A stretch of DNA of 60,493 nucleotides, from assembly GCA_905233915.1 (NCBI GenBank), contig CAJOFM010000013.1, positions 1 through 60,493 of the forward strand, read 5' to 3'. Origin of the DNA: an uncultured Muribaculaceae bacterium. GTDB taxonomy: Bacteria; Bacteroidota; Bacteroidia; Bacteroidales; Muribaculaceae. Position 1 is the stretch's first letter; the number at the start of each line of letters is the position of its first letter. Made by a program: the position numbers and the translations under genes. This document shows positions 41,382 to 50,099 of the stretch, one piece after another. The notes beneath the pieces are model-generated. The model searched no databases and was not told where the DNA came from. It saw nothing but the letters and a program-made list of their open reading frames with translations.

Positions 41382-41412
41382 GCTTTAGGAATTAGGTTTT
41401 AGGCTTTAGGGT
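41380..41412. repeat. GGCTTTAGG/ATTAGG low-complexity repeat
   Basis: TTAGGCTTTAGGAATTAGG followed by TTTTAGGCTTTAGGG. It is the same word family as the larger inverted repeat at 51295-51427. Confidence 0.5.
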
Positions 41413-41441
41413 TTTTGATAAATAGAAACTGAAAACTGACA

Positions 41442-42542
41442 ATGGCGCTGGACGACGAGCTGCTTGACGCCGAGTTGGAGGCAGGCGGCCACGAGATACA
41501 GTATGACTATAGTGAGCCCGACTTCACCGAGGACGGGCGCGACTACTGGGAGCACTACCACTATGTGGTGGAGCCGGGCCAGGTGTTGCTGCGCATCGAC
41601 AAGTATCTGGTTGAGCGCATCAAGGGCACCAGCCGCAACCGTGTGCAGAACGCTGCCGAGGCGCAGTGCATCCGCGTGAACGGCCGTCCCGTCAAGAGCA
41701 ACTACCGTGTGCACCCCGGCGACGAAATCAGTGTCGTCATGGACCGTCCGCGCTATGAGTGCGAAATCGTAGCCCAGGATATCCCCTTGAATATCGTCTA
41801 TGAGGACGCCAGTCTGATGGTGGTCAACAAGCCCGCCGGCATGGTGGTGCATCCCGGTCACGGCAACTTCGACGGCACGCTCGTCAACGCCCTGGCATGG
41901 CACTTCAAGGACAACCCCGACTACGATGTGACCGACCCGCGCCTGGGCCTCGTGCACCGCATCGACAAGGACACCAGCGGCCTGCTCGTCATCGCCAAGA
42001 CCCCCAACGCCAAGACCTCGCTGGGCGCCCAGTTCTTCAAGAAGAGCACCAAGCGACAGTACATCGCCGTGGTGTGGGGCGAGATGAAGCAGGAAGACGG
42101 CACCGTCACGGGCAACATCGGGCGTGACCCGCGCGACCGCGTGCTGATGAAGGTCTTCCCCGATGGCGACCAGGGCAAACACGCCGTCACCCACTGGCAC
42201 ACCGTTGAGAACCTTGCCCACGTGGCTGTTGTGCGTTGCCAGCTCGAGACAGGCCGCACCCACCAGATACGCGTACACATGAAACACATCGGGCACCCGC
42301 TGTTCAACGATGCCCGTTACGGCGGTGACCAGATCTTGCGCGGCAACCGCTCATCCAGCTACGCCCAGTTCATCCACCACTGCTTTGAACTGTGCCCTCG
42401 CCAGGCCCTGCACGCCAAGACCCTCGGCTTTGTCCACCCCGAGACCGGCCAGCAGATGGACTTCGACAGCGACCTCCCCGCCGACATGGCCGCCCTCATC
42501 GCCAAGTGGGAAGACTACGCCCGCAACCTTGCCGTGAAGTAA
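41442..42542 (+). CDS. RluA/RluD-family 23S rRNA pseudouridine synthase
   Basis: The 366-residue protein has an S4 RNA-binding domain (about 45-110, with LLRIDKYLVERIKGTSRNRVQNAAE-type residues) and an RluA catalytic domain whose aspartate lies in LVHRIDKDTSGLLVIAKT. C-terminal motifs are GRTHQIRVHMKHIGHPLFNDARYG and HAKTLGFVHP. RluD members modify helix 69 of 23S rRNA; the exact target here is inferred. The N-terminal 40 residues are acidic. It follows the PASTA gene by 60 bases. Confidence 0.92.
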   Translation: MALDDELLDAELEAGGHEIQYDYSEPDFTEDGRDYWEHYHYVVEPGQVLLRIDKYLVERIKGTSRNRVQNAAEAQCIRVNGRPVKSNYRVHPGDEISVVMDRPRYECEIVAQDIPLNIVYEDASLMVVNKPAGMVVHPGHGNFDGTLVNALAWHFKDNPDYDVTDPRLGLVHRIDKDTSGLLVIAKTPNAKTSLGAQFFKKSTKRQYIAVVWGEMKQEDGTVTGNIGRDPRDRVLMKVFPDGDQGKHAVTHWHTVENLAHVAVVRCQLETGRTHQIRVHMKHIGHPLFNDARYGGDQILRGNRSSSYAQFIHHCFELCPRQALHAKTLGFVHPETGQQMDFDSDLPADMAALIAKWEDYARNLAVK

Positions 42543-42633
42543 ACTGATGGTCGAGCGCACCCGACATTTCAACGGGAGAATATCGAGGAGAAAATAGAGA
42601 TCACTTAATCCACTCAAACATAAACACAGGGAA

Positions 42634-43017
42634 ATGATGAAACGATTGATCTTATATCTGCTGCTATTGCTTGTCTCGTTGCCCACGATGAGTCAGGTGG
42701 CTTACCGGAAATATGACAAATACATGAACAGGGACGAATTCTATGACCGCAGCGGAACGAGGATCGGTTACGCGAAGTATGATAAATACATGGACCGTAC
42801 TGTGTATTATGACAAGAGCGGCAACATCGTGAAATATGAAAAAGAGGACCGCTATATGGACCGTATCGATATCATCGACAAGAACTATAATCGCATCGGC
42901 TACAAAAAGTGGGACAAATACTTGGAACGGTGGGAGGTCTATGACAAGAACGGCAAAATGACCATGTATTACAAGTGGAACAAGTACATGGATCGATGGG
43001 AATACCACGAGTATTAA
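42634..43017 (+). CDS. Small secreted protein of 22-residue tandem repeats
   Basis: The 127-residue protein has a signal peptide (about 1-21) followed by four exact 22-residue repeats and a partial fifth. Each repeat begins K-x-D-K-Y-[ML]-x-R and continues with x-x-x-Y/I-D-K/R-x-G/Y-x-x-x-x-Y-x. No gap breaks the register. The spacing resembles MORN/YD-type beta-hairpin repeats, but I do not recognise a named family. The very high Tyr, Lys, Asp and Met content is unusual. It is followed by a long convergent terminator. Confidence 0.8.
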   Translation: MMKRLILYLLLLLVSLPTMSQVAYRKYDKYMNRDEFYDRSGTRIGYAKYDKYMDRTVYYDKSGNIVKYEKEDRYMDRIDIIDKNYNRIGYKKWDKYLERWEVYDKNGKMTMYYKWNKYMDRWEYHEY

Positions 43018-43056
43018 ACGCCATCCCTTTGATATAAAAAAAGATTGTAATCCAAA

Positions 43057-43100
43057 ACATTGGTGCCCGCTAACAACTTCATGTTAGCGGGCACCAATGT
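43057..43100. terminator. Strong bidirectional terminator
   Basis: A 19-bp perfect stem (ACATTGGTGCCCGCTAACA and complement) with a six-base loop. It is flanked by TATCATTTT on the plus side and an A-rich run on the other, between the convergent genes at 43017 and 43151. Confidence 0.85.
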
Positions 43101-43150
43101 TATCATTTTGGTATAGTACTTCAGACAATGAGACCTTGAAAAGATGAGAT

Positions 43151-43579
43151 CTACTGTCCTTTTTGTTGCTGGAAGACGAAGGTATCAAAAATGTCTCCAG
43201 CGGTCACGACAACGGTTAGGCTGCGGTCGTAGCAATCAGCCTCAAGAGGATCTATCGTGACAACAAGGTCGGCGTTGATGCACTCCACTTCGAACCAATT
43301 TCCTGTAAACTTGCGGAAATCATTATTTATTTCGACCAGGGAATACTCATCTACTCCGTTCTCCATAATGGTATTGATCCAGGGGGCCTTGTAGTTCGTG
43401 CACTCAAAGGTGAATGTGCCACCCCCTTCTGGAATGACATAAACATTATCGACCTTGGCTAGGTTATCAACGTTTTTCCATTTCATCTTGGCCCACTTGC
43501 TGTCTGGCTCATCACCACATGATGAAAAAGCTAAAAGGGCAACAACCAAAAGAATAGAAATCCTAAACAAGTGTTTCAT
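43151..43579 (-). CDS. Small lipoprotein with BACON-like Ig fold
   Basis: The 142-residue protein has a lipobox FSSC (Cys near 21) after a hydrophobic leader. A beta-rich domain of about 95 residues ends RSLTVVVTAGDIFDTFVFQQQ. That ending (R-x-hydrophobic, GD, F/I-x-FxQQ) is the typical last strand pair of BACON domains, which are mucin- or carbohydrate-associated in Bacteroidales. The first half (IPEGGGTFTFECTNYKAPW) also fits. It lies 42 bases upstream of a terminator-linked gap; binding target unknown. Confidence 0.75.
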   Translation of the reverse strand: MKHLFRISILLVVALLAFSSCGDEPDSKWAKMKWKNVDNLAKVDNVYVIPEGGGTFTFECTNYKAPWINTIMENGVDEYSLVEINNDFRKFTGNWFEVECINADLVVTIDPLEADCYDRSLTVVVTAGDIFDTFVFQQQKGQ

Positions 43580-43621
43580 TATATTTCTTGTCGGTATTTT
43601 GTCTGACTTTTGGGGCGCATT

Positions 43622-44104
43622 TTATTTCTGGGAGAGGGTAGCGAGCATCTGTACCAGGATGTCGAGAGCTTCATTGGCGCGGTCTATCGGGCTCTGGATT
43701 GAGCCAGAGAAACCTTCCGGTTCCTTGGTAATCATCAAGAACCACACGACAACGGTTTGCGTGCCGTCGTCCTCATCGGTCTCTATCGACCGCACGAGCG
43801 CATAGTCGTCTTTCACCATTTTCTGGTCCACCTTGTGGCCATGGCTCTCTTTCATGTACACCCAGTTGTCAACGGCCTCTTGCAGCTGGCTCTTCATCGG
43901 GCCCATGTCATTGTAAGTGACATCGAAGCGAATCTCATCATCCTCTGAAGCCACATTCACCCAATCGTCGCCATAAAAAGATACCTCCCAGTCGGCAGGG
44001 TAGCCGATAGTGAGCTTCTCGTTCTCGAAGGCCTTGAAGTCGGTAGCCGTCGTAACGAGGTTCACCATCAAGGCCATCACTAAAATCATCAATGCTTTCT
44101 TCAT
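43622..44104 (-). CDS. Small exported protein of unknown function
   Basis: The 160-residue protein has a signal peptide (about 1-20) and then a mixed alpha/beta domain. YPADWEVSFYGDDWV and a C-terminal helix (IDRANEALDILVQMLATLSQ) recall PsbP/LpqN-like folds, but this is only a fold guess. The start at 44104 is used because a -7 box TATCTTTG lies on the minus strand at 44134-44141, inside the longer frame. About 40 bases separate it from the lipoprotein gene, possibly one transcript. Confidence 0.72.
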   Translation of the reverse strand: MKKALMILVMALMVNLVTTATDFKAFENEKLTIGYPADWEVSFYGDDWVNVASEDDEIRFDVTYNDMGPMKSQLQEAVDNWVYMKESHGHKVDQKMVKDDYALVRSIETDEDDGTQTVVVWFLMITKEPEGFSGSIQSPIDRANEALDILVQMLATLSQK

Positions 44105-44133
44105 AATAAACAGTATTTGAGTTTGATTGGTCA

Positions 44134-44141
44134 CAAAGATA
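44134..44141 (-). promoter_or_regulatory. -7 box of the 160-residue exported protein
   Basis: TATCTTTG on the minus strand, 30 bases upstream of the chosen ATG. No good -33. The rest of 44142-44340 shows no gene or repeat. Confidence 0.5.
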
Positions 44142-44340
44142 ACAATAATTATCGAAACTCGTCATTACTTTTGGAACTATTCAATCGCCCGACGCATTGC
44201 GCGCCGCGACAACCCAACAGATGGACTTTGGTAGCCCGTAACTCGTCGGATAGTAACTGCCCACTGCAATATTATTTATGCTGGTGGAATAGATATCGTT
44301 ACCAAATGAGTTGCCGTTTCATGAGCGTTTGTTCCCCAAC

Positions 44341-45237
44341 TTATGGTTGTCTCTTTTTGAAAAAACTATTCAAGCGATGAACGAATTTTTCACATGGGCT
44401 TGAAGATCCATTTTTTATTTTATTTTTAAAGTCTTTAGCTATTTGTTCTAGCTCGTCTAGTTCCTTATTTATTTTTTTTCCTTTATCATCCAATTCTTGT
44501 TTTATTCTTTTTTCTAAGTCAAGTATTTTGTCTTCTAAGTCTGTTTTTTTATTATCAAATAAATCTCTTGTTTTTTTATTCAAGTCCTGTTCAATTTGAC
44601 CTTTTATTTGATTTAAACTAGTGTCTACCTCGTTTTTTTTTACATTAAAACTAGCATTCAAGTCGTTGGCTAATTGATCTTTTATTCCCGTTAAGCTAAT
44701 TTCTGCCTCAGCTTTTCCTTCATTAAAGAAAACGTTTGATTTATTCGCCAAGTCATTTACTAATTGCGCTTGAGAACCCTGGATACTGATCTCTATCTCA
44801 CTTCTTTTCTGGTTGAAATAATTATCTATTTTCTTGTTTGCAGAATTGGTTAAGCGATTGTCGAGCAATGTATCAATACCATTTTGAATTGCTAGTTTTG
44901 CCGGCTCTTCAGCAATTTTAGATTCAATCTGGTTATTGAAGCTGTCTTGAACATCTCTAGTGATCTTTTCTTTTAATCGCTCAATCGATTTGTTACGAGT
45001 GAAAAAGAAGATGAATACAAGAAAGACAATCGCAACCAATAATGCAGCCCCTAAGTAGATACTTAGCACTAAAATGTTATCAAATGGCAAATTCTTATCT
45101 CCACTCCCGAGGTTGTAGCTGTATATCAGCATCAATATGGGAATGAGAACAAAAATGCAGAATAATACAAAGCTCAACACGATGTAAAATGTGATGAGAG
45201 AGATATCTCTCTTTTGTCTTGGAAATCTCATAATCAT
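44341..45237 (-). CDS. Two-helix membrane protein with repetitive coiled-coil tail (island gene 2)
   Basis: The 298-residue protein has two transmembrane helices (about 14-41 and 53-79) joined by a short loop, then a cytoplasmic tail of about 218 residues that is almost entirely charged coiled coil. A 17-residue motif ExEISIxGxxxQLxNDL occurs at 147-163, 177-193 and 203-219 in degenerate form, so part of the tail arose by internal duplication. No catalytic motif. It starts 7 bases after the NTPase gene, so the two form an operon. The AT-rich base use, with many AAA/AAT/TTT codons, differs from its neighbours. Function unknown; a scaffold or effector at the membrane is plausible. Confidence 0.85.
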   Translation of the reverse strand: MIMRFPRQKRDISLITFYIVLSFVLFCIFVLIPILMLIYSYNLGSGDKNLPFDNILVLSIYLGAALLVAIVFLVFIFFFTRNKSIERLKEKITRDVQDSFNNQIESKIAEEPAKLAIQNGIDTLLDNRLTNSANKKIDNYFNQKRSEIEISIQGSQAQLVNDLANKSNVFFNEGKAEAEISLTGIKDQLANDLNASFNVKKNEVDTSLNQIKGQIEQDLNKKTRDLFDNKKTDLEDKILDLEKRIKQELDDKGKKINKELDELEQIAKDFKNKIKNGSSSPCEKFVHRLNSFFKKRQP

Positions 45238-45244
45238 TTAAATT

Positions 45245-48200
45245 TTATGGTTTGACGTAATTATCAATTTTTATCAGTGTACTCTTGCTGTTATTGATAG
45301 TTTGCCGTTTCAGGTCATTTATACGTTCTTGTATAACCCCGTGATTAATCAGGAAACGTTCAGTGGCAAGATGTAGATAATTGGAATCATTCTGTAGGTC
45401 ATCTTCAAGAAAGTAGAGCGTTGTCATCATCTCTTTATATGCCTTTCCTGAAGTATGCATTTCAATCGCTTTATTGAGCCTATCAATTGATGAACCAGTA
45501 AGATAGCTGCTGGTTAAGTAATTGCTGCTCCTGGGACTGATTTTCTGGTAGATGCTTTCAATACTGGATATGTGGCTTGGACAATATTCTCTCCAAGACT
45601 TCAAAGAATTCAAGAAAGTATCAGTTTTAATGAAATTATTAAGAACATCGTCATTATTTGTTGGCTCAATAATTGACGAATACCTGTGCATGACGCTATT
45701 TATGAAACTGGTCTTGTCCTTTGTTTCGGCATATCCATACAATTCCCTGATGCAGATCAGCATGTGATTCCAATGGAAGGCTTTTCGGTAAAACTCACCG
45801 ATGTAGGAATCGTTATACAATGTTGTGCTGTATAGCGGTTCGAGCAACTCGGTGATAGTGTTAAGGCAATAGAGGCTGTCTTTCAATAGATAGTCCAGCA
45901 AGCAGAACTTCTTTTCTTTGATGCTCTGACTCTCTTTGAAAAGTTTCCAGTTCCATTTTTTTAGTAAACTATCTATAAATTGTTCATTATTACCTGTGTA
46001 GTATTCTGTGATCCAAGAATAAGTTTGCCCAAAGTTCAAATTAAGATTGTTGAATGCTTCGGCCATATCAGGAATAATCCTTGAAAGAATAATCTCATTG
46101 ATGGTTACTTTCAAACTAAGATTTTTGATGTTTTGAGTTAAGGTTGAAATCAGTTTATAGCAACCCAGCTGACGTGAATTCAAGACTTTCTTTAATACCT
46201 TATCCTGTTCGTCCTCATTTCCCATCAGACATATGCGGTGATATGTATCAATCGCAACTTCTACCTCGGGAAATACAATCAAAGAATGAAGGTTGATATA
46301 ATCAATGAGTCTCTTGCCAAATTCATATTTTTGAGTATCCACTTCGGCGCAACTAATGCTGTCGTAGTGTAAGTAGGCGCAGTGAATAGCCTTTTGAGTT
46401 ATCATTTGACAAAAGTCCAGTGTCGTTTTTGCTGCTTTTTGGGGCCTCTTTTGATCATCTAAATTGATAAACTTAGAATAAAGAGAGACAGCATCAAGGA
46501 TTTGGATGTAGATATTATAAGCGGCTTTATAGTCGGACAAAATCTTATAACCATCGGCTGCGGCAAGATAGTATAGTATCGATTTGGTGTAAGGGCTAAG
46601 CCACTCTTCTTTGATTTGGCCAATCGTATAATGATAGCTATTGTCCAAATCAATGCATACTTGATAAAGGGTACTGAAAAATTCAGTGAGGTCTTTATTC
46701 TTAATCTTTGCACACCCAAAAAGAGTGTTGGCGAGTCCTAGAAGGGTATTGGACATGACCTGAGTAAAGAGTTTTCCTTGTTGCTGAACGATAATGGATA
46801 GTTCCTTGTCATGAAATAACTTCAAGAAGAACAAAGCCTTGCTCGTTGTCGCATAATCCTTTGTGACATTATTATTGCTGCTTTTGCCTCGGTATTTCTC
46901 GTCAAGAACTTCCATGCAGACTTTGATGCTTTTATTAAAATATTGGCATGCAGTACAAGGTGTCAATAGGCGCTTGGTGTTTATGGGGGTTGATGCTATA
47001 GATGCGTTGACAGGCTCATTGGTGCATGAATTGAACTTGAATTGATCATGAGCAGATGTCAGATCAAGAATTGTATGGAGTGAAATAATAAACTTGTCGT
47101 TATTTTTGCTGTTTTTATAATAGAGAATGCTTCCGAGTTTATTATAGAAATCCATGATAGCGACTGGTTTAATCTCATCACTCAGTTTGTTTGTTAACAA
47201 ATCAAATTCTCGAGATATCTTCAATAGGTCATAATCATCAATTCCTTTGAGGTCCATCTTGTCGGTGACCGCTATTTTTGCCAATAATGCCAAATAGGCT
47301 ATTCTAATATGAGTGAAAAATGAAGTGTTGGATTTAAGATAATCAATAATATCTGGTGAACTCTGTGAATCTTTTGGCAACAGCGGCATTGCTTTGGTCG
47401 CAAGATCCAGGATCTGTTTAGCGAGATTCTCATAGGTGAGATATGCCGTGTCGAATGTTTTTCTTTTTTCGAAGGCTAATCCAAGCTTCAAGGAGACACG
47501 TATCCAGAACAGTATATTGGTGGAATCCTCAGAGTTCATAGGGTTAATGGAGGCATCTTTTTCCTGCCTGCTGATGGCGGTGAGGGCCTCGTTAAACTCA
47601 AAGATGGCTTGCTCGTAGTTTTCTTCCAACATATAAATATCGCCCATTAAGTGGTGCAGGCTTGCAATAGCGGGCGCTTCATATTTTTCCTTGCCGTAGT
47701 GTTCCAACTGCTGGATATAAAGTGTCTTGATGGACAAGAGCTCATCGTGAGAGAAATTGAAAAGGTAAGAGATCTCTTCGGACGTTTTAGAGAAGAAAGT
47801 GATTTCTTCTGATAATCGTTGCGGGAATTTGAATTTATACAAATTCATGGCGACATCGTCGATATGAGTTTGGTTCAAGAACTGCATGATGCCACCAATG
47901 AAGTCGCGCAATTCTGGCGTTTTGTTGATATCCAGCAACTCTGGCATGTATTCAAGATTGCGCCATGAAAAACCTGACTTGTGGAACTTGTACAAGTTAG
48001 ATATCATAAATGAAGTGGAAACCAGCAACTTGTCGCTGTAGATGCTGGATTTGGCAATCAGGTTCTTGATCATCGGGTAAATAAGGTAACTGATGAACTC
48101 AATTTTTTGGATACTACGTTCATCGAAATACAAGAACCATTCGCACTTATCCCAATATGGTTGATAACCCAATGAAATCTCAAGAGATTTATCGTTAAAT

Positions 48201-49792
48201 CTACCAGGATATTTCATTCTGCATTGTTCTTCAATGCGTTTTTTACTTCTCACATATTTCTCGAGATAAACCAACAACTTCTTGGGAGAACCATTACTCA
48301 TATAGAACAGGTAAGTAAGGAAGTGGCGCAGGAAAATGATACGTCTTTCAAGCAATATTTCAAAAAACTCATTTTCCTCAGCCGTCTTCTCGCCAGAGTT
48401 TTGCCATTTAGTTCGGCAGAACAGGGCATAGTCGCGCAGGTCCTCTCTTTTACTATCCTTTTCTCTGAGCAGGAGATGTGTGAAGTATTCCTCAATCATG
48501 GAATCAGCACCTCTGCCTTTACCGGTTTTTCTCATGAAACTGCTCACATTGATGTATCCATTGAAAATACTGTGAATGCTGAATTCCCTGTTGGAGATGT
48601 CAGCTAGGGTTGCCTCATACATGTCATATCCAGTGATGAAGATAAACTTTGCTTCGGAACTGGAGATAAAATATTTCATGTTTGACAACAGACTGGCTAA
48701 AGCCTTTTGGCGGCTGCGGTATGAGGAGTTCCCTTTTACGGCATTGATGTATTCATATTCGGGAATAATTTGTTTCTCATCATCTTCAGGTGAGACTTTG
48801 TCCAACTCGTCAATGATGAAGATGATTCGGAACTTGGCAAATTTCAGTCGTTTGATTAACCGCAATTGATTAACGAGCAGGTCTTGAATCTCGGCTGTTT
48901 GGGCAATAGGATAGAAGTTCTTTCTGCTCTTATGGGTCTTAAACCCAAGTGAGCCAATGCTTTTTGAACCGCTCAAATTAGTGCTAATATCTCTCTCGGT
49001 GGTTTCTGTCATCTCGCTGTCGATGCGTTTGTTGAGATAACGGAAAGTTTTTTTGATTTGCCAAGTTGTGATAAAGAAATCCCAGTCAGTGATTTTCCAT
49101 ATTAAATAGTATAGGTAACGGGCCAAATAACACAACAGTATAGCGACAATTATGATAAATAAGTAGTATAGACTGTTATCGCTTAGGTTAAAGATGCTTT
49201 TGAGAAAACCTTGAAGTTCGTCTTGGATAATTTTAATAGCCCCAGATAGTTTGTTGATGAATTCATGGTTTTTAATGAAATTAAGGTGCGATTCATATCC
49301 TTTAATTATTAGACATACCGCCCCGATGATAATGGGTAATCTAAAGATTAAAAGATTGAGGCGGCTGCGTTTATTGTGCTTGAAACGGGTTTTCTCATCA
49401 AATGAAACTGAGAGCAATTTGCAGATGATGTACAGCATCTCCTTGCTGGTCAACATGTCATTACCCACGTTGATAGAGATGGGAACATAGTGGCAAGTTG
49501 TGTATTTGTGCTTCTTGGCCTGTTTCTTGATGTCAAGAATTGTCTTGTAGACAAATGAGCTTTTGCCCATACCCCTGAAACCCGAAATCAGGTAGGCACC
49601 GGAGTATTTTTTTTGTTTCTCCTCATCATGGTCCACCAACCAGGACTTGAGTTTATCGAGGATACTTTCACGCCCGATGAAATCCTCAAAGTCATCCTTG
49701 GATTCATTATTGCTGGCATGATGGAAGCCATTGAAACCCATCAATGGGATAGCAATATCATGCATTTTTGAGTCGTATTTGCTGTCGTACAT
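45245..49792 (-). CDS. KAP-like membrane-inserted P-loop NTPase with helical/TPR tail (island gene 1)
   Basis: The 1515-residue protein has FIGRESILDKLKSWL at 38-52, Walker A GFRGMGKSS at 71-79, two hydrophobic helices at about 145-165 and 208-232, Walker B FRIIFIIDELD at 321-331 and a sensor-like KFIFITGYD at 382-390. Transmembrane segments inserted between Walker A and B are the hallmark of KAP NTPases, which include PifA, the F-plasmid protein that excludes phage T7. Residues 400-700 are a helical arm. A TPR-like repeat lies near 705-740, and the remaining 770 residues are helical without a recognised enzyme. It lies in AT-rich DNA and pairs with the coiled-coil protein downstream. A STAND-type ATPase is the alternative label. 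No nuclease or other effector domain was seen. Confidence 0.85.
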   Translation of the reverse strand: MYDSKYDSKMHDIAIPLMGFNGFHHASNNESKDDFEDFIGRESILDKLKSWLVDHDEEKQKKYSGAYLISGFRGMGKSSFVYKTILDIKKQAKKHKYTTCHYVPISINVGNDMLTSKEMLYIICKLLSVSFDEKTRFKHNKRSRLNLLIFRLPIIIGAVCLIIKGYESHLNFIKNHEFINKLSGAIKIIQDELQGFLKSIFNLSDNSLYYLFIIIVAILLCYLARYLYYLIWKITDWDFFITTWQIKKTFRYLNKRIDSEMTETTERDISTNLSGSKSIGSLGFKTHKSRKNFYPIAQTAEIQDLLVNQLRLIKRLKFAKFRIIFIIDELDKVSPEDDEKQIIPEYEYINAVKGNSSYRSRQKALASLLSNMKYFISSSEAKFIFITGYDMYEATLADISNREFSIHSIFNGYINVSSFMRKTGKGRGADSMIEEYFTHLLLREKDSKREDLRDYALFCRTKWQNSGEKTAEENEFFEILLERRIIFLRHFLTYLFYMSNGSPKKLLVYLEKYVRSKKRIEEQCRMKYPGRFNDKSLEISLGYQPYWDKCEWFLYFDERSIQKIEFISYLIYPMIKNLIAKSSIYSDKLLVSTSFMISNLYKFHKSGFSWRNLEYMPELLDINKTPELRDFIGGIMQFLNQTHIDDVAMNLYKFKFPQRLSEEITFFSKTSEEISYLFNFSHDELLSIKTLYIQQLEHYGKEKYEAPAIASLHHLMGDIYMLEENYEQAIFEFNEALTAISRQEKDASINPMNSEDSTNILFWIRVSLKLGLAFEKRKTFDTAYLTYENLAKQILDLATKAMPLLPKDSQSSPDIIDYLKSNTSFFTHIRIAYLALLAKIAVTDKMDLKGIDDYDLLKISREFDLLTNKLSDEIKPVAIMDFYNKLGSILYYKNSKNNDKFIISLHTILDLTSAHDQFKFNSCTNEPVNASIASTPINTKRLLTPCTACQYFNKSIKVCMEVLDEKYRGKSSNNNVTKDYATTSKALFFLKLFHDKELSIIVQQQGKLFTQVMSNTLLGLANTLFGCAKIKNKDLTEFFSTLYQVCIDLDNSYHYTIGQIKEEWLSPYTKSILYYLAAADGYKILSDYKAAYNIYIQILDAVSLYSKFINLDDQKRPQKAAKTTLDFCQMITQKAIHCAYLHYDSISCAEVDTQKYEFGKRLIDYINLHSLIVFPEVEVAIDTYHRICLMGNEDEQDKVLKKVLNSRQLGCYKLISTLTQNIKNLSLKVTINEIILSRIIPDMAEAFNNLNLNFGQTYSWITEYYTGNNEQFIDSLLKKWNWKLFKESQSIKEKKFCLLDYLLKDSLYCLNTITELLEPLYSTTLYNDSYIGEFYRKAFHWNHMLICIRELYGYAETKDKTSFINSVMHRYSSIIEPTNNDDVLNNFIKTDTFLNSLKSWREYCPSHISSIESIYQKISPRSSNYLTSSYLTGSSIDRLNKAIEMHTSGKAYKEMMTTLYFLEDDLQNDSNYLHLATERFLINHGVIQERINDLKRQTINNSKSTLIKIDNYVKP

Positions 49793-50099
49793 ATAGTTCT
49801 TAAGATTTAGGGCAAAACCAAGTCATCCAACCTTTGATTTGCCAAGTTGATGTTAATGAATCCTGAGAAAACTTAGGATTAGTTTTTTTACTTGATTTGC
49901 AAAAATAAATAGAATTTTGGAAATTTGTACATTTTCTTATAATATTATTTAACAAAAGTGCCATTTTGTGCTGTGAAACATAAAAATGGACGGGTATTAG
50001 TGTGTTTTTCTCTGAAAATAGCTATATTTGCAAATTGAGAAAATACGAACCTAAACCTGCGGGGCGCGATGCGTCTCCACTAAATCACTCAAACCAACT
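49793..50099. promoter_or_regulatory. 307-base divergent promoter gap
   Basis: A minus-strand -7 box TATTTTTG (49900-49907) fits the island operon. A plus-strand TATATTTG (50023-50030) fits the acyltransferase. A small hairpin AATCCT/AGGATT lies near 49859-49880 in the leader of the island. No other genes were seen. Confidence 0.5.

Noticed and set aside
41380..41412. True telomere repeats
   Set aside because: The TTTAGG words are irregular and the locus is internal to a bacterial chromosome segment.
42634..43017. CRISPR or DNA tandem repeat
   Set aside because: The periodicity is at protein level (66 bases) inside a coding frame with diverged DNA; no spacers.
44142..44340. Attachment site or tRNA at the edge of the island
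   Set aside because: No tRNA fold or matching direct repeat was found at the 44.3 and 49.8 kb edges, so an integrated element cannot be claimed.
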